64,000 nt of DNA from Stenotrophomonas sp. Marseille-Q4652 (GCF_916618915.1 NZ_CAKAKE010000001.1:3267610-3331609); one strand, 5' to 3'; positions 16,356 through 30,723 are shown, numbered from the stretch's first letter. A program made the numbers and translations. Notes: generated from the letters alone by a model not told the origin.

Positions 16356-18461
16356 ATGCCTGCACGCCGCGACACCGCCCTGCTTGACCTGCCTACCGAG
16401 CCGCTGGACCGCCTGGCCGGCGTTGGCCCGCGCGTGGCCGCCAAGCTGCAGGCGCGTGGCCTGTACACGCTGCAGGACCTGTGGCTGCACCTGCCATTAC
16501 GCTACGAGGACCGCACCTCGCTGGTGCGGATCCGCGACCTCCTGCCCGGCACTGCCGCGCAGGTCGAGGGTCGGGTGGAGGCCGTCGAGCGTGGCTTCCG
16601 TTACCGCCCGGTGCTGCGCGTCGCGCTGACCGACGACTCCGGCGCCACTGTGGTGCTGCGCTTCTTCCATTTCCGCGCTGCGCAGGTGGCGCAGTTCGCC
16701 GTGGGAACGCGACTGGTGTGCTACGGCACGCCCAGGCCCGGGCAGCACGGGCTGGAAATCGTGCATCCCAGCTACCGGGTGCTGGGCGACGACGAACACG
16801 TGGCGCTGGGCCAGGCGCTGGATCCGGTCTACCCCGCGGTCGAAGGCATCGGCCCGGCGACGCTGCGCAAGCTGATCGGCCAGGCGCTGGACCGGCTGCC
16901 GTCCGAAGCGTCGCTGGAACTGCTGCCGCCGGGACTGTTGAACGGCCTGTCGCTGCCCCCGCTGCGCGAGGCGCTGCTGACCATGCACCGCCCGCCGGCC
17001 AGTGCCGACCTCGCCGCGCTGGCGGCCGGCACCCATCCAGCGCAACGGCGACTGGCGATGGAGGAGCTGCTGGCCCACCACCTGAGCCTGCGTCGGCAGC
17101 GGATCAGCCTGCAGCGGCATCGCGCGCCGGCGCTTCGTGGCGACGGCAAGCTGGTGCAGTCGCTGCGGCAATCGCTGCCGTTCCGCCTGACCGCGGCGCA
17201 GGAGCGCGTGTTCAACGAGATCCGCGCCGACCTCGCGCGCTCGCACCCGATGCTGCGGCTGGTGCAGGGCGACGTGGGCTCGGGCAAGACCGTGGTCGCG
17301 GCACTGGCGGCGATGCTGGCGGTGGAGCAGGGCAGGCAGGTCGCGCTGGCCGCACCCACCGAACTGCTGGCCGAGCAGCACCTGGCCAACCTGCGTGGCT
17401 GGCTGGAGCCCCTGGGCATCAACGTGGCCTGGCTGGCGGGCAAGGTAACCGGCAAGGCCAGGACGAAGGTGCTCGAGTCGGTGGCCTCGGGCGAGGCGCA
17501 GGTGGTGGTCGGCACCCATGCGCTGATGCAGGAGCAGGTCGTGTTCCGCGACCTCGCGCTGGCCATCGTCGACGAGCAGCACCGCTTCGGCGTGCACCAG
17601 CGACTTGCGCTGCGTGACAAGGGGGCCGCCGCCGGCACCGTGCCGCACCAGCTGGTGATGACCGCCACCCCGATCCCGCGCACGCTGGCGATGGCTGCGT
17701 ACTCGGACCTGGATGTATCGGCGATCGACGAGCTGCCACCCGGGCGCACGCCGGTGCACACCATCGTGATCAGCGCCGAGCGGCGCCCGGAGCTGGTCGA
17801 GCGCATCCGCGTGGCCTGCGCCGAAGGCCGCCAGGCCTACTGGGTGTGCACGTTGATCGACGAGAGCGACGAGGTCGTGGCCACCGCCGCGCAGAACACC
17901 TTCGAGGCACTGTCGGCGCAGTTGCCCGAGTTGCGCATCGGCCTGGTGCATGGACGGATGAAGACCGCCGACAAGCAGGCTGCGATGCGCGCGTTCAAGC
18001 AGGGCGAGACCGACCTGCTGGTTGCCACCACCGTCATCGAGGTGGGCGTGGACGTGCCCAATGCATCGCTGATGATCATCGAGAATGCCGAGCGCCTGGG
18101 CCTGGCCCAGCTGCACCAGTTGCGCGGCCGCGTCGGCCGTGGCGCTGCCGCCTCGCGTTGCGTGCTGATGTACCAGCCACCGTTGTCGGCGATGGCGCGC
18201 CAGCGCCTGGAAACCATGCGCCAGACCAACGATGGCTTTGTCATTGCCGAGAAGGACCTGGAGCTGCGCGGTCCCGGCGAACTGCTTGGCACCCGCCAGA
18301 CCGGCCTGGCCAGCTTCCGCGTGGCCGACCTGGCGCGTGATGCGGCGCTGCTGCCGCATATCCAGGCCTTTGGCGAGCAAGTGCTTCAGCAGTCGCCCGA
18401 ACTGGCCGACCGCATCGTCGCGCGCTGGATCGGCGGCGCGGTGCGATACGCGGCGGCGTGA
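16356..18461 (+). CDS. recG: ATP-dependent DNA helicase RecG
   Basis: Branch-migrating helicase that remodels stalled forks and Holliday junctions. 701 residues (E. coli 693). An N-terminal wedge domain (about 1-190, with LAGVGPRVAAKLQARGL) precedes two helicase lobes. Walker A GDVGSGKT is near residue 308, the DEQHRFG box (DEQH) near 407, and the motif VI block QLRGRVGRG near 590. The TRG-containing C-terminal region (ELLGTRQTGLASFRVADL) is complete. The ATG at 16356 lies 173 nt after ridA; no strong promoter is obvious there. Last gene of the spoT cluster. Confidence 0.96.
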   Translation: MPARRDTALLDLPTEPLDRLAGVGPRVAAKLQARGLYTLQDLWLHLPLRYEDRTSLVRIRDLLPGTAAQVEGRVEAVERGFRYRPVLRVALTDDSGATVVLRFFHFRAAQVAQFAVGTRLVCYGTPRPGQHGLEIVHPSYRVLGDDEHVALGQALDPVYPAVEGIGPATLRKLIGQALDRLPSEASLELLPPGLLNGLSLPPLREALLTMHRPPASADLAALAAGTHPAQRRLAMEELLAHHLSLRRQRISLQRHRAPALRGDGKLVQSLRQSLPFRLTAAQERVFNEIRADLARSHPMLRLVQGDVGSGKTVVAALAAMLAVEQGRQVALAAPTELLAEQHLANLRGWLEPLGINVAWLAGKVTGKARTKVLESVASGEAQVVVGTHALMQEQVVFRDLALAIVDEQHRFGVHQRLALRDKGAAAGTVPHQLVMTATPIPRTLAMAAYSDLDVSAIDELPPGRTPVHTIVISAERRPELVERIRVACAEGRQAYWVCTLIDESDEVVATAAQNTFEALSAQLPELRIGLVHGRMKTADKQAAMRAFKQGETDLLVATTVIEVGVDVPNASLMIIENAERLGLAQLHQLRGRVGRGAAASRCVLMYQPPLSAMARQRLETMRQTNDGFVIAEKDLELRGPGELLGTRQTGLASFRVADLARDAALLPHIQAFGEQVLQQSPELADRIVARWIGGAVRYAAA

Positions 18462-18527
18462 AGGCCCGCGCTTCCGTTGGCCGCCGGCTGGTGCCAGACT
18501 CCATGGCCAACCCGAAACGACCCGAGC

Positions 18528-19466
18528 ATGAGCAACAAGATCCCGCTGTTGATTGATACCGATCCGGGCGTCGACGACGCGCTGGCCCTGTTGATGGCCT
18601 TTGCCGATCCCGACCACGACGTCATCGGCCTGACCGTTGCCGCTGGCAACGTCGGCCTCGAGCACACCGTGCGCAACGCGCTCAAGCTGTGCGAAGTGGC
18701 TGGCCGCGAGGACGTGCCGGTTTTCGCGGGCACGCCCGATCCGCTGCTGCATCCGGCCGTCGATGCGGCCCACGTGCATGGCCGCGACGGCTTTGGCGAC
18801 GTGGACCTGCCGCGTGCCGCGCGCCAGGCCGAAGCCGAGCACGCCGCGCTGGCGATCCTGCGCCTGTCCCACCAGTACGCCGGCGAGCTGTTCCTCGTCG
18901 CGCTGGGGCCATTGACCAACATCGCACTGGCACTGAAGCTCGACCCGACGCTGCCGCAGCGGATCAAGCGCTTCCTGGTGATGGGCGGGGCGATCAATGG
19001 CCACGGCAACATCACGCCGGTGGCCGAGTTCAACATCGCCTTCGATCCGGAAGCGGCGCATATCGTCTTCAGCAGCTTCCCGCACATCGAAGTGGCCGAC
19101 TGGGAAGCGACCGTGGCCCATGGCCTGCTGCACGACGACGTTGGCCAGTGGCTGTCAGCCGATACCGACAAGGCGCGCTTCTACGAGCTGATCTCGCGCC
19201 AGACCCGGTTGTGGTCGGAAGATGCGCGCGGCGAGCGTTGGTATGCCGCCGACGCGCTGGCGATGGCGTGGGCGCTGCAGCCTGATGGCGCGACGCGCGT
19301 CGAGCAGCGTCCGCTGGCCATCGAGCTCAGCGGCACGCACACGCGTGGCGCCACAGTGGTGGACTGGAACCGCCAGACCGGCCAGCCGGACAACACCACG
19401 CTGCTGATCGGCTATGACCAGGAGCGTTTCGAGGCCCAGGTCCGCGCCGCGCTCGGCCTGGCCTGA
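18528..19466 (+). CDS. Nucleoside hydrolase (IunH family)
   Basis: Hydrolyses the N-glycosidic bond of ribonucleosides to base and ribose. 312 residues. The calcium-binding N-terminal signature is D10-T-D12-P-G-V-D16-D17, and the C-terminal metal-binding aspartate is at D242 ([10 protein letters not shown]), the classic position. NIAFDPEAA near 169-177 is the conserved substrate and metal loop. Specificity (purine, pyrimidine or broad) cannot be set from these motifs. The ATG at 18528 was chosen because upstream in-frame residues are not family-like. It is 66 nt after recG and is followed by the rpmE promoter. Confidence 0.93.
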   Translation: MSNKIPLLIDTDPGVDDALALLMAFADPDHDVIGLTVAAGNVGLEHTVRNALKLCEVAGREDVPVFAGTPDPLLHPAVDAAHVHGRDGFGDVDLPRAARQAEAEHAALAILRLSHQYAGELFLVALGPLTNIALALKLDPTLPQRIKRFLVMGGAINGHGNITPVAEFNIAFDPEAAHIVFSSFPHIEVADWEATVAHGLLHDDVGQWLSADTDKARFYELISRQTRLWSEDARGERWYAADALAMAWALQPDGATRVEQRPLAIELSGTHTRGATVVDWNRQTGQPDNTTLLIGYDQERFEAQVRAALGLA

Positions 19467-19474
19467 GTTTTGGC

Positions 19475-19504
19475 TTGCATGCAGGTCCGTTCCGCGGCTA
19501 TACT
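19475..19504 (+). promoter_or_regulatory. Promoter candidate for rpmE
   Basis: TATACT (19499-19504) is a strong -10 hexamer with TTGCAT 18 nt upstream, ending 36 nt before the rpmE ATG and starting just after the nucleoside hydrolase stop. Confidence 0.5.
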
Positions 19505-19540
19505 GCCGCTCTTGATCACCAGCCCACACGGTGCGAGCCC

Positions 19541-19783
19541 ATGAAGGCCGACATTCATCCTGCTTACCGCCCCGTCGTTTTCCACGACGTGACTTCCGAT
19601 TTCAAGTTCCTGACCCGTTCGACCATGTCCTCCAAGGAGACGGTCAAGTGGGAAGATGGTGAAGAGTATCCGCTCGTCAAGGTGGAAATCTCCTCGGCTT
19701 CGCATCCGTTCTATACGGGCAAGCACAAGGTGATCGACACCAGCGGCCGCATCGACAAGTTCCAGAAGCGCTACGCGCGCTGA
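19541..19783 (+). CDS. rpmE2: Ribosomal protein L31 type B (zinc-independent)
   Basis: 80-residue large-subunit protein. It has no cysteine at all, so it is the C-minus (YkgM/RpmE2-like) form that does not bind zinc. The start [16 protein letters not shown] and [24 protein letters not shown] match the family. In bacteria with two L31 forms, this one replaces the zinc form when zinc is scarce under Zur control. No Zur-like palindrome is obvious just upstream, so it may be the only L31. It has its own promoter candidate and a strong terminator. Confidence 0.95.
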   Translation: MKADIHPAYRPVVFHDVTSDFKFLTRSTMSSKETVKWEDGEEYPLVKVEISSASHPFYTGKHKVIDTSGRIDKFQKRYAR

Positions 19784-19805
19784 TCTTCCGATCGGTTGTG
19801 TTCCG

Positions 19806-19837
19806 GCAACGGCCGCGCCCTGCGCGGCCGTTGCTTT
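19806..19837 (+). terminator. Intrinsic terminator after rpmE
   Basis: Perfect 13-bp stem (GCAACGGCCGCGC with GCGCGGCCGTTGC), 3-nt loop, then TTTAT. The strongest stem in the window. Confidence 0.85.
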
Positions 19838-19942
19838 ATGCCGTCCGCGGACCCGCCAAGCGGATCCGCGCCGGTGCAACGCCTTGTTGCATGGTTCGCT
19901 CCGTCTACGACTTCCGTCCTAACGACGGTAAAAATGCTGCTA

Positions 19943-19951
19943 TGCGATAAT
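19943..19951 (+). promoter_or_regulatory. Extended -10 promoter candidate for gltA
   Basis: TGCGATAAT combines TGn with GATAAT. It would start transcription near 19958, leaving a leader of about 84 nt before the GTG start. The leader has no stable hairpin I can recognise. Confidence 0.5.
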
Positions 19952-20041
19952 GGCGCGATCCCGAACCCGCCAGGGAATCCATTCACGCGTCTGCCCGCAT
20001 TCCCCAACAGGACAGGCGCCTTCCAACGAGGAGCGCTCACT

Positions 20042-21319
<1,278 letters not shown>

Positions 21320-21341
21320 TCGTCCTCGCCAGATCGGCAAT

Positions 21342-21369
21342 AAAAACCCCGCTTCGGCGGGGTTTTTTT
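21342..21369 (+). terminator. Intrinsic terminator after gltA
   Basis: 11-bp stem AAAAACCCCGC with GCGGGGTTTTT, a TTCG tetraloop, and a run of seven T. It could also act on the minus strand. Confidence 0.9.
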
Positions 21370-21411
21370 CAGGGGTTGGCCGGCTGGCGCAGTGGCCGCT
21401 CAATCCGGAGG

Positions 21412-22029
21412 TCAGCCCGGCCAGCTGCCGGTGGCCAAGTGCTGGCGCAACTGCGCCAGCGACGCGCGCGGCAGCCGCTGTCCGTCCATTGCCTGCACGG
21501 GCGGCTGCTGCAACGCCGAGCGCGGCAATACCAGCAGCTCGAACGAGATGCCGTCGGCATCGAAGGTCCAGCAGGGCAGGGGAACGCGCGGCCCACCGCG
21601 CTGCAGGTGCAGGTAGCGGGTGGCCAGGTCGGCGCCGATGCGCTGGTCATGCAGGAAGCACTCGATCGCCTCGGGCTCGTCCACGTGCAGGTGCACGCTG
21701 ACGGCGGTGTGGGCTACCGCAGTGCCGTCCAGCACCGGCCCGGCCAGCCGCGGTTCGAAGGCGTGCAGGAACTCCAGCGCGTGCAGCGCGGCCTCGCGTT
21801 TGCGCTGCAGGCCCTGCGCGTGGCCGCCGCCGAACAGCGCCTGCTGCTGGCGCAGCGCGGCTTCGATCTCGGTACGGCTGGGCAGCAGTGCATCGTCGCG
21901 GATGCCCATCCGCGCCGCCGCCTTGTGCCGGGCCTGCGTCACGTCAGCGGCCGACCCCTCGCGCAGCAGGCGCGCGGCCAGTTCGGCGATACGGATGCGG
22001 TCGCGGCTGTCGGAACGCTCGCTGCGCAT
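21412..22029 (-). CDS. Conserved protein of unknown function
   Basis: 205 residues, soluble, no signal peptide or membrane segment. I do not recognise a named family. The N-terminal third is helical and charged (RDRIRIAELAARLLREGSA, with a TQARHKAAARMGI helix). The C-terminal two thirds look alpha/beta with alternating hydrophobic strands (AVSVHLHVDEPEAIECFL, GISFELLVLP). The second part vaguely resembles a nucleotidyltransferase-like fold, but the usual GS and DxD motifs are not evident. It lies 63 nt downstream of mrcA on the same strand and probably shares its transcript, hinting at an envelope or division link. Codon use and composition match the neighbours. Confidence 0.75.
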   Translation of the reverse strand: MRSERSDSRDRIRIAELAARLLREGSAADVTQARHKAAARMGIRDDALLPSRTEIEAALRQQQALFGGGHAQGLQRKREAALHALEFLHAFEPRLAGPVLDGTAVAHTAVSVHLHVDEPEAIECFLHDQRIGADLATRYLHLQRGGPRVPLPCWTFDADGISFELLVLPRSALQQPPVQAMDGQRLPRASLAQLRQHLATGSWPG

Positions 22030-22092
22030 GGTCTGGCTACCTGGGCATGGCGCCCGAGCATAGCCCGGGCGCCCGTGCAGGACGCGTCCGCG

Positions 22093-25798
<3,706 letters not shown>

Positions 25799-25799
<1 letters not shown>

Positions 25800-26515
25800 T
25801 GGCACGGATCAATCTTTTGCCGTGGCGCGCCGAGCGCCGCAAGCAGCGCGAGCGCGAGTTCTACGGGATGCTCGGCTTTGCCGCCATTGCCGGCATCGTG
25901 CTGTCGATGCTGGTCTGGTTCCACTACGACCGCCAGGTCAGCGGGCAGATGGAGCGCAACGCGTTCCTGCAGGCCGAGATCGACGCGGTCAAGGAGCAGA
26001 ACAAGGAGATCGATCGCCTTGACCGCCAGAAGGACCGCCTGCTGGCCCGCAAGAAGGTGATCGAGGAACTGCAGGCCAAGCGTTCGCAGATGGTGCACCT
26101 GTTCGATTCGCTGGTACGCACGATCCCGGACGGCGTGGTGCTGACCGCGCTGAAGCAGGAAGGCGACATCCTGACCCTGGAAGGACGTACCCAGTCCAAC
26201 GCACGGGTTTCGACCTACATGCGCAACCTCGAGGGCTCGGGCTGGATGACCAACCCGGAGCTGTCGATCATCGAGGCCAAGGCGCAGGAGAAGGACGCGG
26301 CAGGCGCCAGCCTCGATACCAAGTCGCTGCCTTATGTATTCATCCTCAAGGTCCAGCTGCCGGCACCGGGCGACAAGCCGGTGGTGGCCGCCGAGCCCGA
26401 GGACGTCGTGCCGGGCGAAACGTCGGTTGAAACGCCGGCCGCCAGTGCGGACGCGGCTGAGGAAGCGGCCGCCCCGGCGGCACAGGCCCCGGCCCAGGAG
26501 GGTGCAGCGTCGTGA
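25799..26515 (+). CDS. pilN: Type IV pilus assembly protein PilN
   Basis: Bitopic inner-membrane protein of the PilMNO alignment complex. 238 residues. The PilM-binding peptide ARINLLPWR is at residues 2-10, the transmembrane segment at about 23-43, a coiled coil at about 45-95, and a ferredoxin-like periplasmic domain at about 100-190. The C-terminus carries an acidic, Ala/Pro-rich tail (about 195-238) that makes it longer than many PilN proteins. The ATG overlaps the pilM stop (TGATG) and the pilO GTG overlaps its own stop. Confidence 0.94.
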
Positions 26516-27174
26516 GCCAGAAGAAGATCAACCTCAAAGAGCTGGACTTCAACAACATCGGCAACTGGCCGCAGCGCGCGAAGATCGTGTTCTGCACCCT
26601 GCTGGCGCTGTTCATCCTGATCCTTGCCTGGTTCCTGCTGATCAGCAGCAAGCGCGACGAACTGCTGAACCTGGATGCGCAGGAATCGACGTTGCGTGCC
26701 GAGTTCGAGAAGGAACAGGGCCGGGCGGTCAACCTGGAGCCACTGAAGCAGCAGCTGGCCCAGATGGAGCAGGTGCTGCAGCAGATGCTGCGCCAGCTGC
26801 CCAGCAAGACCGAAATGCCGGACCTGATCATCGACATCTCGCAGACCGCGCTGTCCAGCGGCCTGAACAACGAGCTGTTCCAGCCGGGCCCGGAATCGCC
26901 GAAGGAGTTCTACGCCGAGAAGCCGATCGCCCTGCGCATGGTGGGCAGTTACCACCAGTTCGGTGCCTTCGTCAGTGGCGTGGCCTCGTTGCCGCGCGTG
27001 GTGATCCTCACCATGCACGACATCAACCTCAAGCCCAAGGATCCGCAGACCGGCATCACCCGTGGAGGTGCGCTGGAACTGTCGGGCACGGTCAAGACCT
27101 ACCGTTACCTGGATGATTCGGAGATGGATGCCCAGGTTGAGCCGGCCGAAGCCGGCCAGGCAGGTGGAGCATGA
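26512..27174 (+). CDS. pilO: Type IV pilus assembly protein PilO
   Basis: Partner of PilN in the periplasmic alignment complex. 220 residues: short cytoplasmic N-terminus, transmembrane segment at about 24-44, coiled coil (about 50-95), and a ferredoxin-like domain (about 100-200) with a Glu/Ala-rich end. It starts with GTG, which overlaps the pilN stop as GTGA; no internal ATG fits the family start better. Its stop overlaps the pilP ATG as ATGA. Confidence 0.94.
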   Translation: MSQKKINLKELDFNNIGNWPQRAKIVFCTLLALFILILAWFLLISSKRDELLNLDAQESTLRAEFEKEQGRAVNLEPLKQQLAQMEQVLQQMLRQLPSKTEMPDLIIDISQTALSSGLNNELFQPGPESPKEFYAEKPIALRMVGSYHQFGAFVSGVASLPRVVILTMHDINLKPKDPQTGITRGGALELSGTVKTYRYLDDSEMDAQVEPAEAGQAGGA

Positions 27175-27704
27175 GCATGACCTCCTCTGGAAAGATCACG
27201 TGCGTGCTGGCGATGGCGCTGCTGGCCGGTTGCGGTCGCGGCATCACCAGCACCCCCGGGGACGCGCCGAACCTGCAGAAGTGGGTGGCCGACGTCCGTG
27301 CGCGTCCGGCCCCGCCGCTGGATCCGCTGCCGGTGATGCAGCAGTTCGAGACCTTCGAATACGCCGCGCAGGGCCTGCGTGACCCGTTTACCGATGCCTG
27401 GGTCAATCCCGACGGCGGTGGCGGCTTGCGCCCGGACCCGAACCGTCGCAAGGAACCGCTGGAGCAGTTCCCGCTCGACAGCCTGGACATGGTCGGCACC
27501 ATCGGTGGCGGCAGCGGGCTGGTGGCGCTGGTGATGGCGCCGGACAAGGTGACCTACCGCATCCGTCCTGGCGTCTACATGGGCCAGAGCGATGGTCGCG
27601 TCACGGCGGTCCGCGAAGACGGGATCGAACTCATTGAACTGGTGTCGGATGGTGCGGGTGGCTGGCTGGAACGCCCGGCAGCGCTCGCGCTCGACGATAA
27701 ATGA
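27171..27704 (+). CDS. pilP: Type IV pilus lipoprotein PilP
   Basis: Inner-membrane lipoprotein linking PilNO to the secretin PilQ. 177 residues. The signal peptide ends in the lipobox LLAGC with Cys21, followed by a proline-rich unstructured stretch (about 40-95) and the C-terminal beta domain that binds PilQ (IGGGSGLVALVMAPDKVTYRIRPG region). The ATG at 27171 overlaps the pilO stop. Eighteen nt separate it from pilQ, with a clear ribosome-binding site there. Confidence 0.94.
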   Translation: MSMTSSGKITCVLAMALLAGCGRGITSTPGDAPNLQKWVADVRARPAPPLDPLPVMQQFETFEYAAQGLRDPFTDAWVNPDGGGGLRPDPNRRKEPLEQFPLDSLDMVGTIGGGSGLVALVMAPDKVTYRIRPGVYMGQSDGRVTAVREDGIELIELVSDGAGGWLERPAALALDDK

Positions 27705-27722
27705 TTGATAGGGGATAGCACG

Positions 27723-29603
27723 ATGACTTTTTCCAAAGCCCTGAGCCTGCGTCCCGTCCGGCGCCAAGCAATGTTCCGTGTCTGCGCGCTGGGGATTGCG
27801 CTGGCACTGGCCAACGGCTCCTTGATGGCAGCGCCCACCGGCGTAATGCCCGACATGACCGGTCAGGTCCAGGCACCTGCCTCGATCGCGGTATCGAAGA
27901 TCGACTTCAAGCGCGGCGATGATGGTGCCGGCCGCCTGGTCCTGCAGTTCAACGGCCAGGGCGCCAGCCCGGACCTGCGCAACCAGGGCAGCAACGTCGT
28001 CATCGACGTCGGCAATGCCACCCTGCCGGCCGAGCTGCAGCGTCCGTTGAACGTCACCGATTTCGCCACGCCCGTGCAGCGCATCGACGCGATGCCTTCC
28101 GGCAGCGGCACCCAGCTGGTGCTGAGCACCCAGGGTGAGTTCGAATCGCTGGCCTACCAGACCGGCAACGAGTACGTGGTCGAGATCGCCCCGCGTGCCG
28201 CCGAAGTGGCAACCGGTGCGGTGACCGCCCAGACCGTGGCCCAGGCCGCGGCGACCGTGGCCTCCTCGCGCGGTTACACCGGTCGTCCGGTCACCTTCAA
28301 CTTCCAGGACGTGCCGGTCCGTACCGTGCTGCAGCTGGTCGCGGAAGAGTCCAACCTGAACGTGGTTGCTTCCGACACCGTGCAGGGCAACGTCACCCTG
28401 CGCCTGATCAATGTGCCGTGGGACCAGGCACTGGACATCGTGCTGCGGGCAAAGGGCCTGGACAAGCGTCGCGAGGGCGGCGTGATCTGGGTGGCTCCGC
28501 AGCCGGAGCTGGCCAAGTTCGAGCAGGACAAGGAAGACGCGCGCATCGCCATCGAGAACCGCGTCGACCTGGTCACCGACTACATCCAGATCAACTACCA
28601 CAACGCCGGCGCGATCTTCAAAGCGCTGACCGAGGCCAAGGGTATCGGCGGCAGCGGTGGCGGCGGCTCAGGCGAAAGCCAGAACGACAACGGCTTCCTG
28701 TCCCCGCGGGGCCGCATCGTCGCTGACGACCGCACCAACACGCTGATGATCAGCGACATCCCGAAGAAGATCGCGCAGATGCGCGAGCTGATCGACGTGA
28801 TCGACCGTCCGGTCGACCAGGTGCTGATCGAGGGCCGCATCGTCATCGCCACCGATACCTTCGCCCGCGACCTGGGTGCCAAGTTCGGTCTGGGTGGTAC
28901 CCGCAGCTACAACAACGGCGACAACACCGCGACCATTGGCAACGGTGCCAACGGCAATACCAACGCTACCCGCGGTCTCAACGTGAACCTGCCTGCCGGC
29001 TCGTTCACCAACCCGGGTTCGGCCGGCGCTCCGAGCCTGGCCTACACGCTGCTCGGTGCCAACTTCAACCTGGACCTGGAACTGTCTGCGCTGCAGGAAG
29101 AAGGCCGCGGCGAGGTCATCTCCAACCCGCGCATCGTCACCGCCAACCAGCGTGAAGGCGTGATCCGGCAGGGCAAGGAAATCGGCTACGTGACCATTAC
29201 CGGCGGCACCGCTGGTACGGCAGCCACCCCGAACGTCCAGTTCAAGGAAGTGCTGCTGGAGCTGAAGGTCACCCCGACCATCACCAAGGACAACCGTGTG
29301 TTCCTGAACATGGAAGTCAAGAAGGACGAGGTCGACCAGTACCTTGAACTGGCCGGTTACGGCACGGTGCCGTCGATCAACCGCCGCGAGATCAATACCG
29401 CGGTGCTGGTCGAGGACGGCCAGACCGTGGTGATCGGTGGCGTCTACGAGTTCAGCGACCGCAGCAGCGTGGCCAAGGTACCGTTCCTGGGCGACGTTCC
29501 CTTCCTCGGCAACCTGTTCAAGAAGCGCGGCCGTGGCAAGGACAAGGCCGAGCTGCTGGTGTTCGTGACCCCGAAGATCCTGCGCGTCGCCAAGACCCGC
29601 TGA
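27723..29603 (+). CDS. pilQ: Type IV pilus secretin PilQ
   Basis: Outer-membrane secretin through which the pilus passes. 626 residues. A signal peptide (about 1-37) is followed by an AMIN domain (about 50-140), N0 and N1 secretin domains (about 180-350) with a Gly/Ser-rich insert (GGSGGGGSGE), and the secretin core (about 370-620) containing EVISNPRIVTANQ and the closing VPFLGDVPFLGNLFK motif. The ATG at 27723 has AGGGGAT upstream and was preferred over a TTG at 27705. It has a single AMIN domain, whereas some Pseudomonas PilQ have two. A terminator follows. Confidence 0.95.
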   Translation: MTFSKALSLRPVRRQAMFRVCALGIALALANGSLMAAPTGVMPDMTGQVQAPASIAVSKIDFKRGDDGAGRLVLQFNGQGASPDLRNQGSNVVIDVGNATLPAELQRPLNVTDFATPVQRIDAMPSGSGTQLVLSTQGEFESLAYQTGNEYVVEIAPRAAEVATGAVTAQTVAQAAATVASSRGYTGRPVTFNFQDVPVRTVLQLVAEESNLNVVASDTVQGNVTLRLINVPWDQALDIVLRAKGLDKRREGGVIWVAPQPELAKFEQDKEDARIAIENRVDLVTDYIQINYHNAGAIFKALTEAKGIGGSGGGGSGESQNDNGFLSPRGRIVADDRTNTLMISDIPKKIAQMRELIDVIDRPVDQVLIEGRIVIATDTFARDLGAKFGLGGTRSYNNGDNTATIGNGANGNTNATRGLNVNLPAGSFTNPGSAGAPSLAYTLLGANFNLDLELSALQEEGRGEVISNPRIVTANQREGVIRQGKEIGYVTITGGTAGTAATPNVQFKEVLLELKVTPTITKDNRVFLNMEVKKDEVDQYLELAGYGTVPSINRREINTAVLVEDGQTVVIGGVYEFSDRSSVAKVPFLGDVPFLGNLFKKRGRGKDKAELLVFVTPKILRVAKTR

Positions 29604-29622
29604 TCCGCAGCATCGTTTCACC

Positions 29623-29655
29623 GGAAGGGGCCGCCATGCGGCCCCTTTCCTTTAT
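29623..29655 (+). terminator. Intrinsic terminator after pilQ
   Basis: 10-bp perfect stem AAGGGGCCGC with GCGGCCCCTT (extended by G-T and G-C pairs), 3-nt loop, then TTCCTTTATAT. Confidence 0.75.
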
Positions 29656-29703
29656 ATGGCCGGCGATGGAACCTTCGCCGCGGGGATCGGTCAGAATGGG
29701 TCC

Positions 29704-30723
29704 ATGAACCTGCCGCCTGACATTCAAGACCCAGCCCCGTCACCGGTGCAGTCCGACCGGTTGCACGATGACTTCATGGAGCTGCGCGCCGGACTGGGCG
29801 CGGCGATCGTTGGCCAGTCGGCGTTGATCGACCGGTTGCTGATTGCCCTGCTTGCCGATGGCCATCTGCTGGTGGAGGGCGCGCCTGGCCTGGCCAAGAC
29901 CACGGCCATCCGTGCGCTGGCCTCGCGCCTGGAAGCGGACTTTGCCCGCATCCAGTTCACGCCCGACCTGCTGCCTGCCGACCTCACCGGTACCGAGGTA
30001 TGGCGACCGCAGGAAGGCCGGTTCGAATTCCTGCCCGGGCCGATCTTCCATCCAATCCTGCTGGCCGACGAGATCAACCGTGCCCCGGCCAAGGTGCAGT
30101 CGGCCTTGCTCGAGGCCATGGGCGAGCGCCAGGTCACGGTGGGCCGGCATACCTATGCCCTGCCGCCGCTGTTCCTGGTGATGGCCACGCAGAACCCGAT
30201 CGAACAGGAGGGCACCTTCCCGCTGCCCGAAGCCCAGCTGGACCGCTTCCTGATGCACGTGCGCATCGGCTATCCCGATGCCACGGCCGAGACTGAGATC
30301 CTGCGCCTGGCGCGCGAACGTGCCCTGCAGACGCTGGACCACGCCGCGCCCGCGCCACGCAAGCTGCCGTTGCAGGCCATCGAACAGGCGCGTCGCGCGG
30401 TGCTGGAACTGCACCTGGCCCCGCAGCTGGAGCGCTACCTGATCGAACTGGTGCTGGCCTCGCGCGATGCCAGTGCCTACAACCCGGCATTGGCGCGGCG
30501 TATCGCCTGGGGCGCAAGCCCGCGTGGTTCGATCGCGTTGGAGCGTTGCGCCCGCGCCCGGGCCTGGCTGGCCGGCAGGGATTTCGTCACACCCGATGAC
30601 GTGCGCGCGGTGGCGCCGGACGTGCTGCGCCATCGCGTGCTGCCCAGCTACGAGGCCACGGCCGAGGGCTGGGATGGCGAACGCCTGGTGCTGGAGTTGC
30701 TGGACCGTGTGCCGCTGCCGTGA
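29704..30723 (+). CDS. MoxR family AAA+ ATPase
   Basis: Cytosolic chaperone-like ATPase that acts with VWA-domain partners. 339 residues. Walker A GAPGLAKT is at 59-66 and Walker B LLADEIN with D122-E123; the sensor MATQNPIEQEG is near 160-170, and PEAQLDRFLMHV is typical of the MoxR subfamily. The ATG at 29704 was chosen; upstream residues are not family-like. It heads the operon moxR-DUF58-DUF4381-batA-batBC-batD, 78 nt ahead of DUF58. The whole set is the bat (aerotolerance-type) arrangement, whose molecular substrate is not settled. Confidence 0.94.
   Translation: MNLPPDIQDPAPSPVQSDRLHDDFMELRAGLGAAIVGQSALIDRLLIALLADGHLLVEGAPGLAKTTAIRALASRLEADFARIQFTPDLLPADLTGTEVWRPQEGRFEFLPGPIFHPILLADEINRAPAKVQSALLEAMGERQVTVGRHTYALPPLFLVMATQNPIEQEGTFPLPEAQLDRFLMHVRIGYPDATAETEILRLARERALQTLDHAAPAPRKLPLQAIEQARRAVLELHLAPQLERYLIELVLASRDASAYNPALARRIAWGASPRGSIALERCARARAWLAGRDFVTPDDVRAVAPDVLRHRVLPSYEATAEGWDGERLVLELLDRVPLP

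Noticed and set aside
16497..19133. Minus-strand open frame of 878 codons opposite recG and the nucleoside hydrolase
   Set aside because: Both plus-strand genes have complete catalytic motifs; the antisense product has none.
19541..19783. Zinc-responsive (Zur) control of the L31 gene
   Set aside because: The protein is the cysteine-free form, but no clear Zur-like palindrome is visible between 19467 and 19540.
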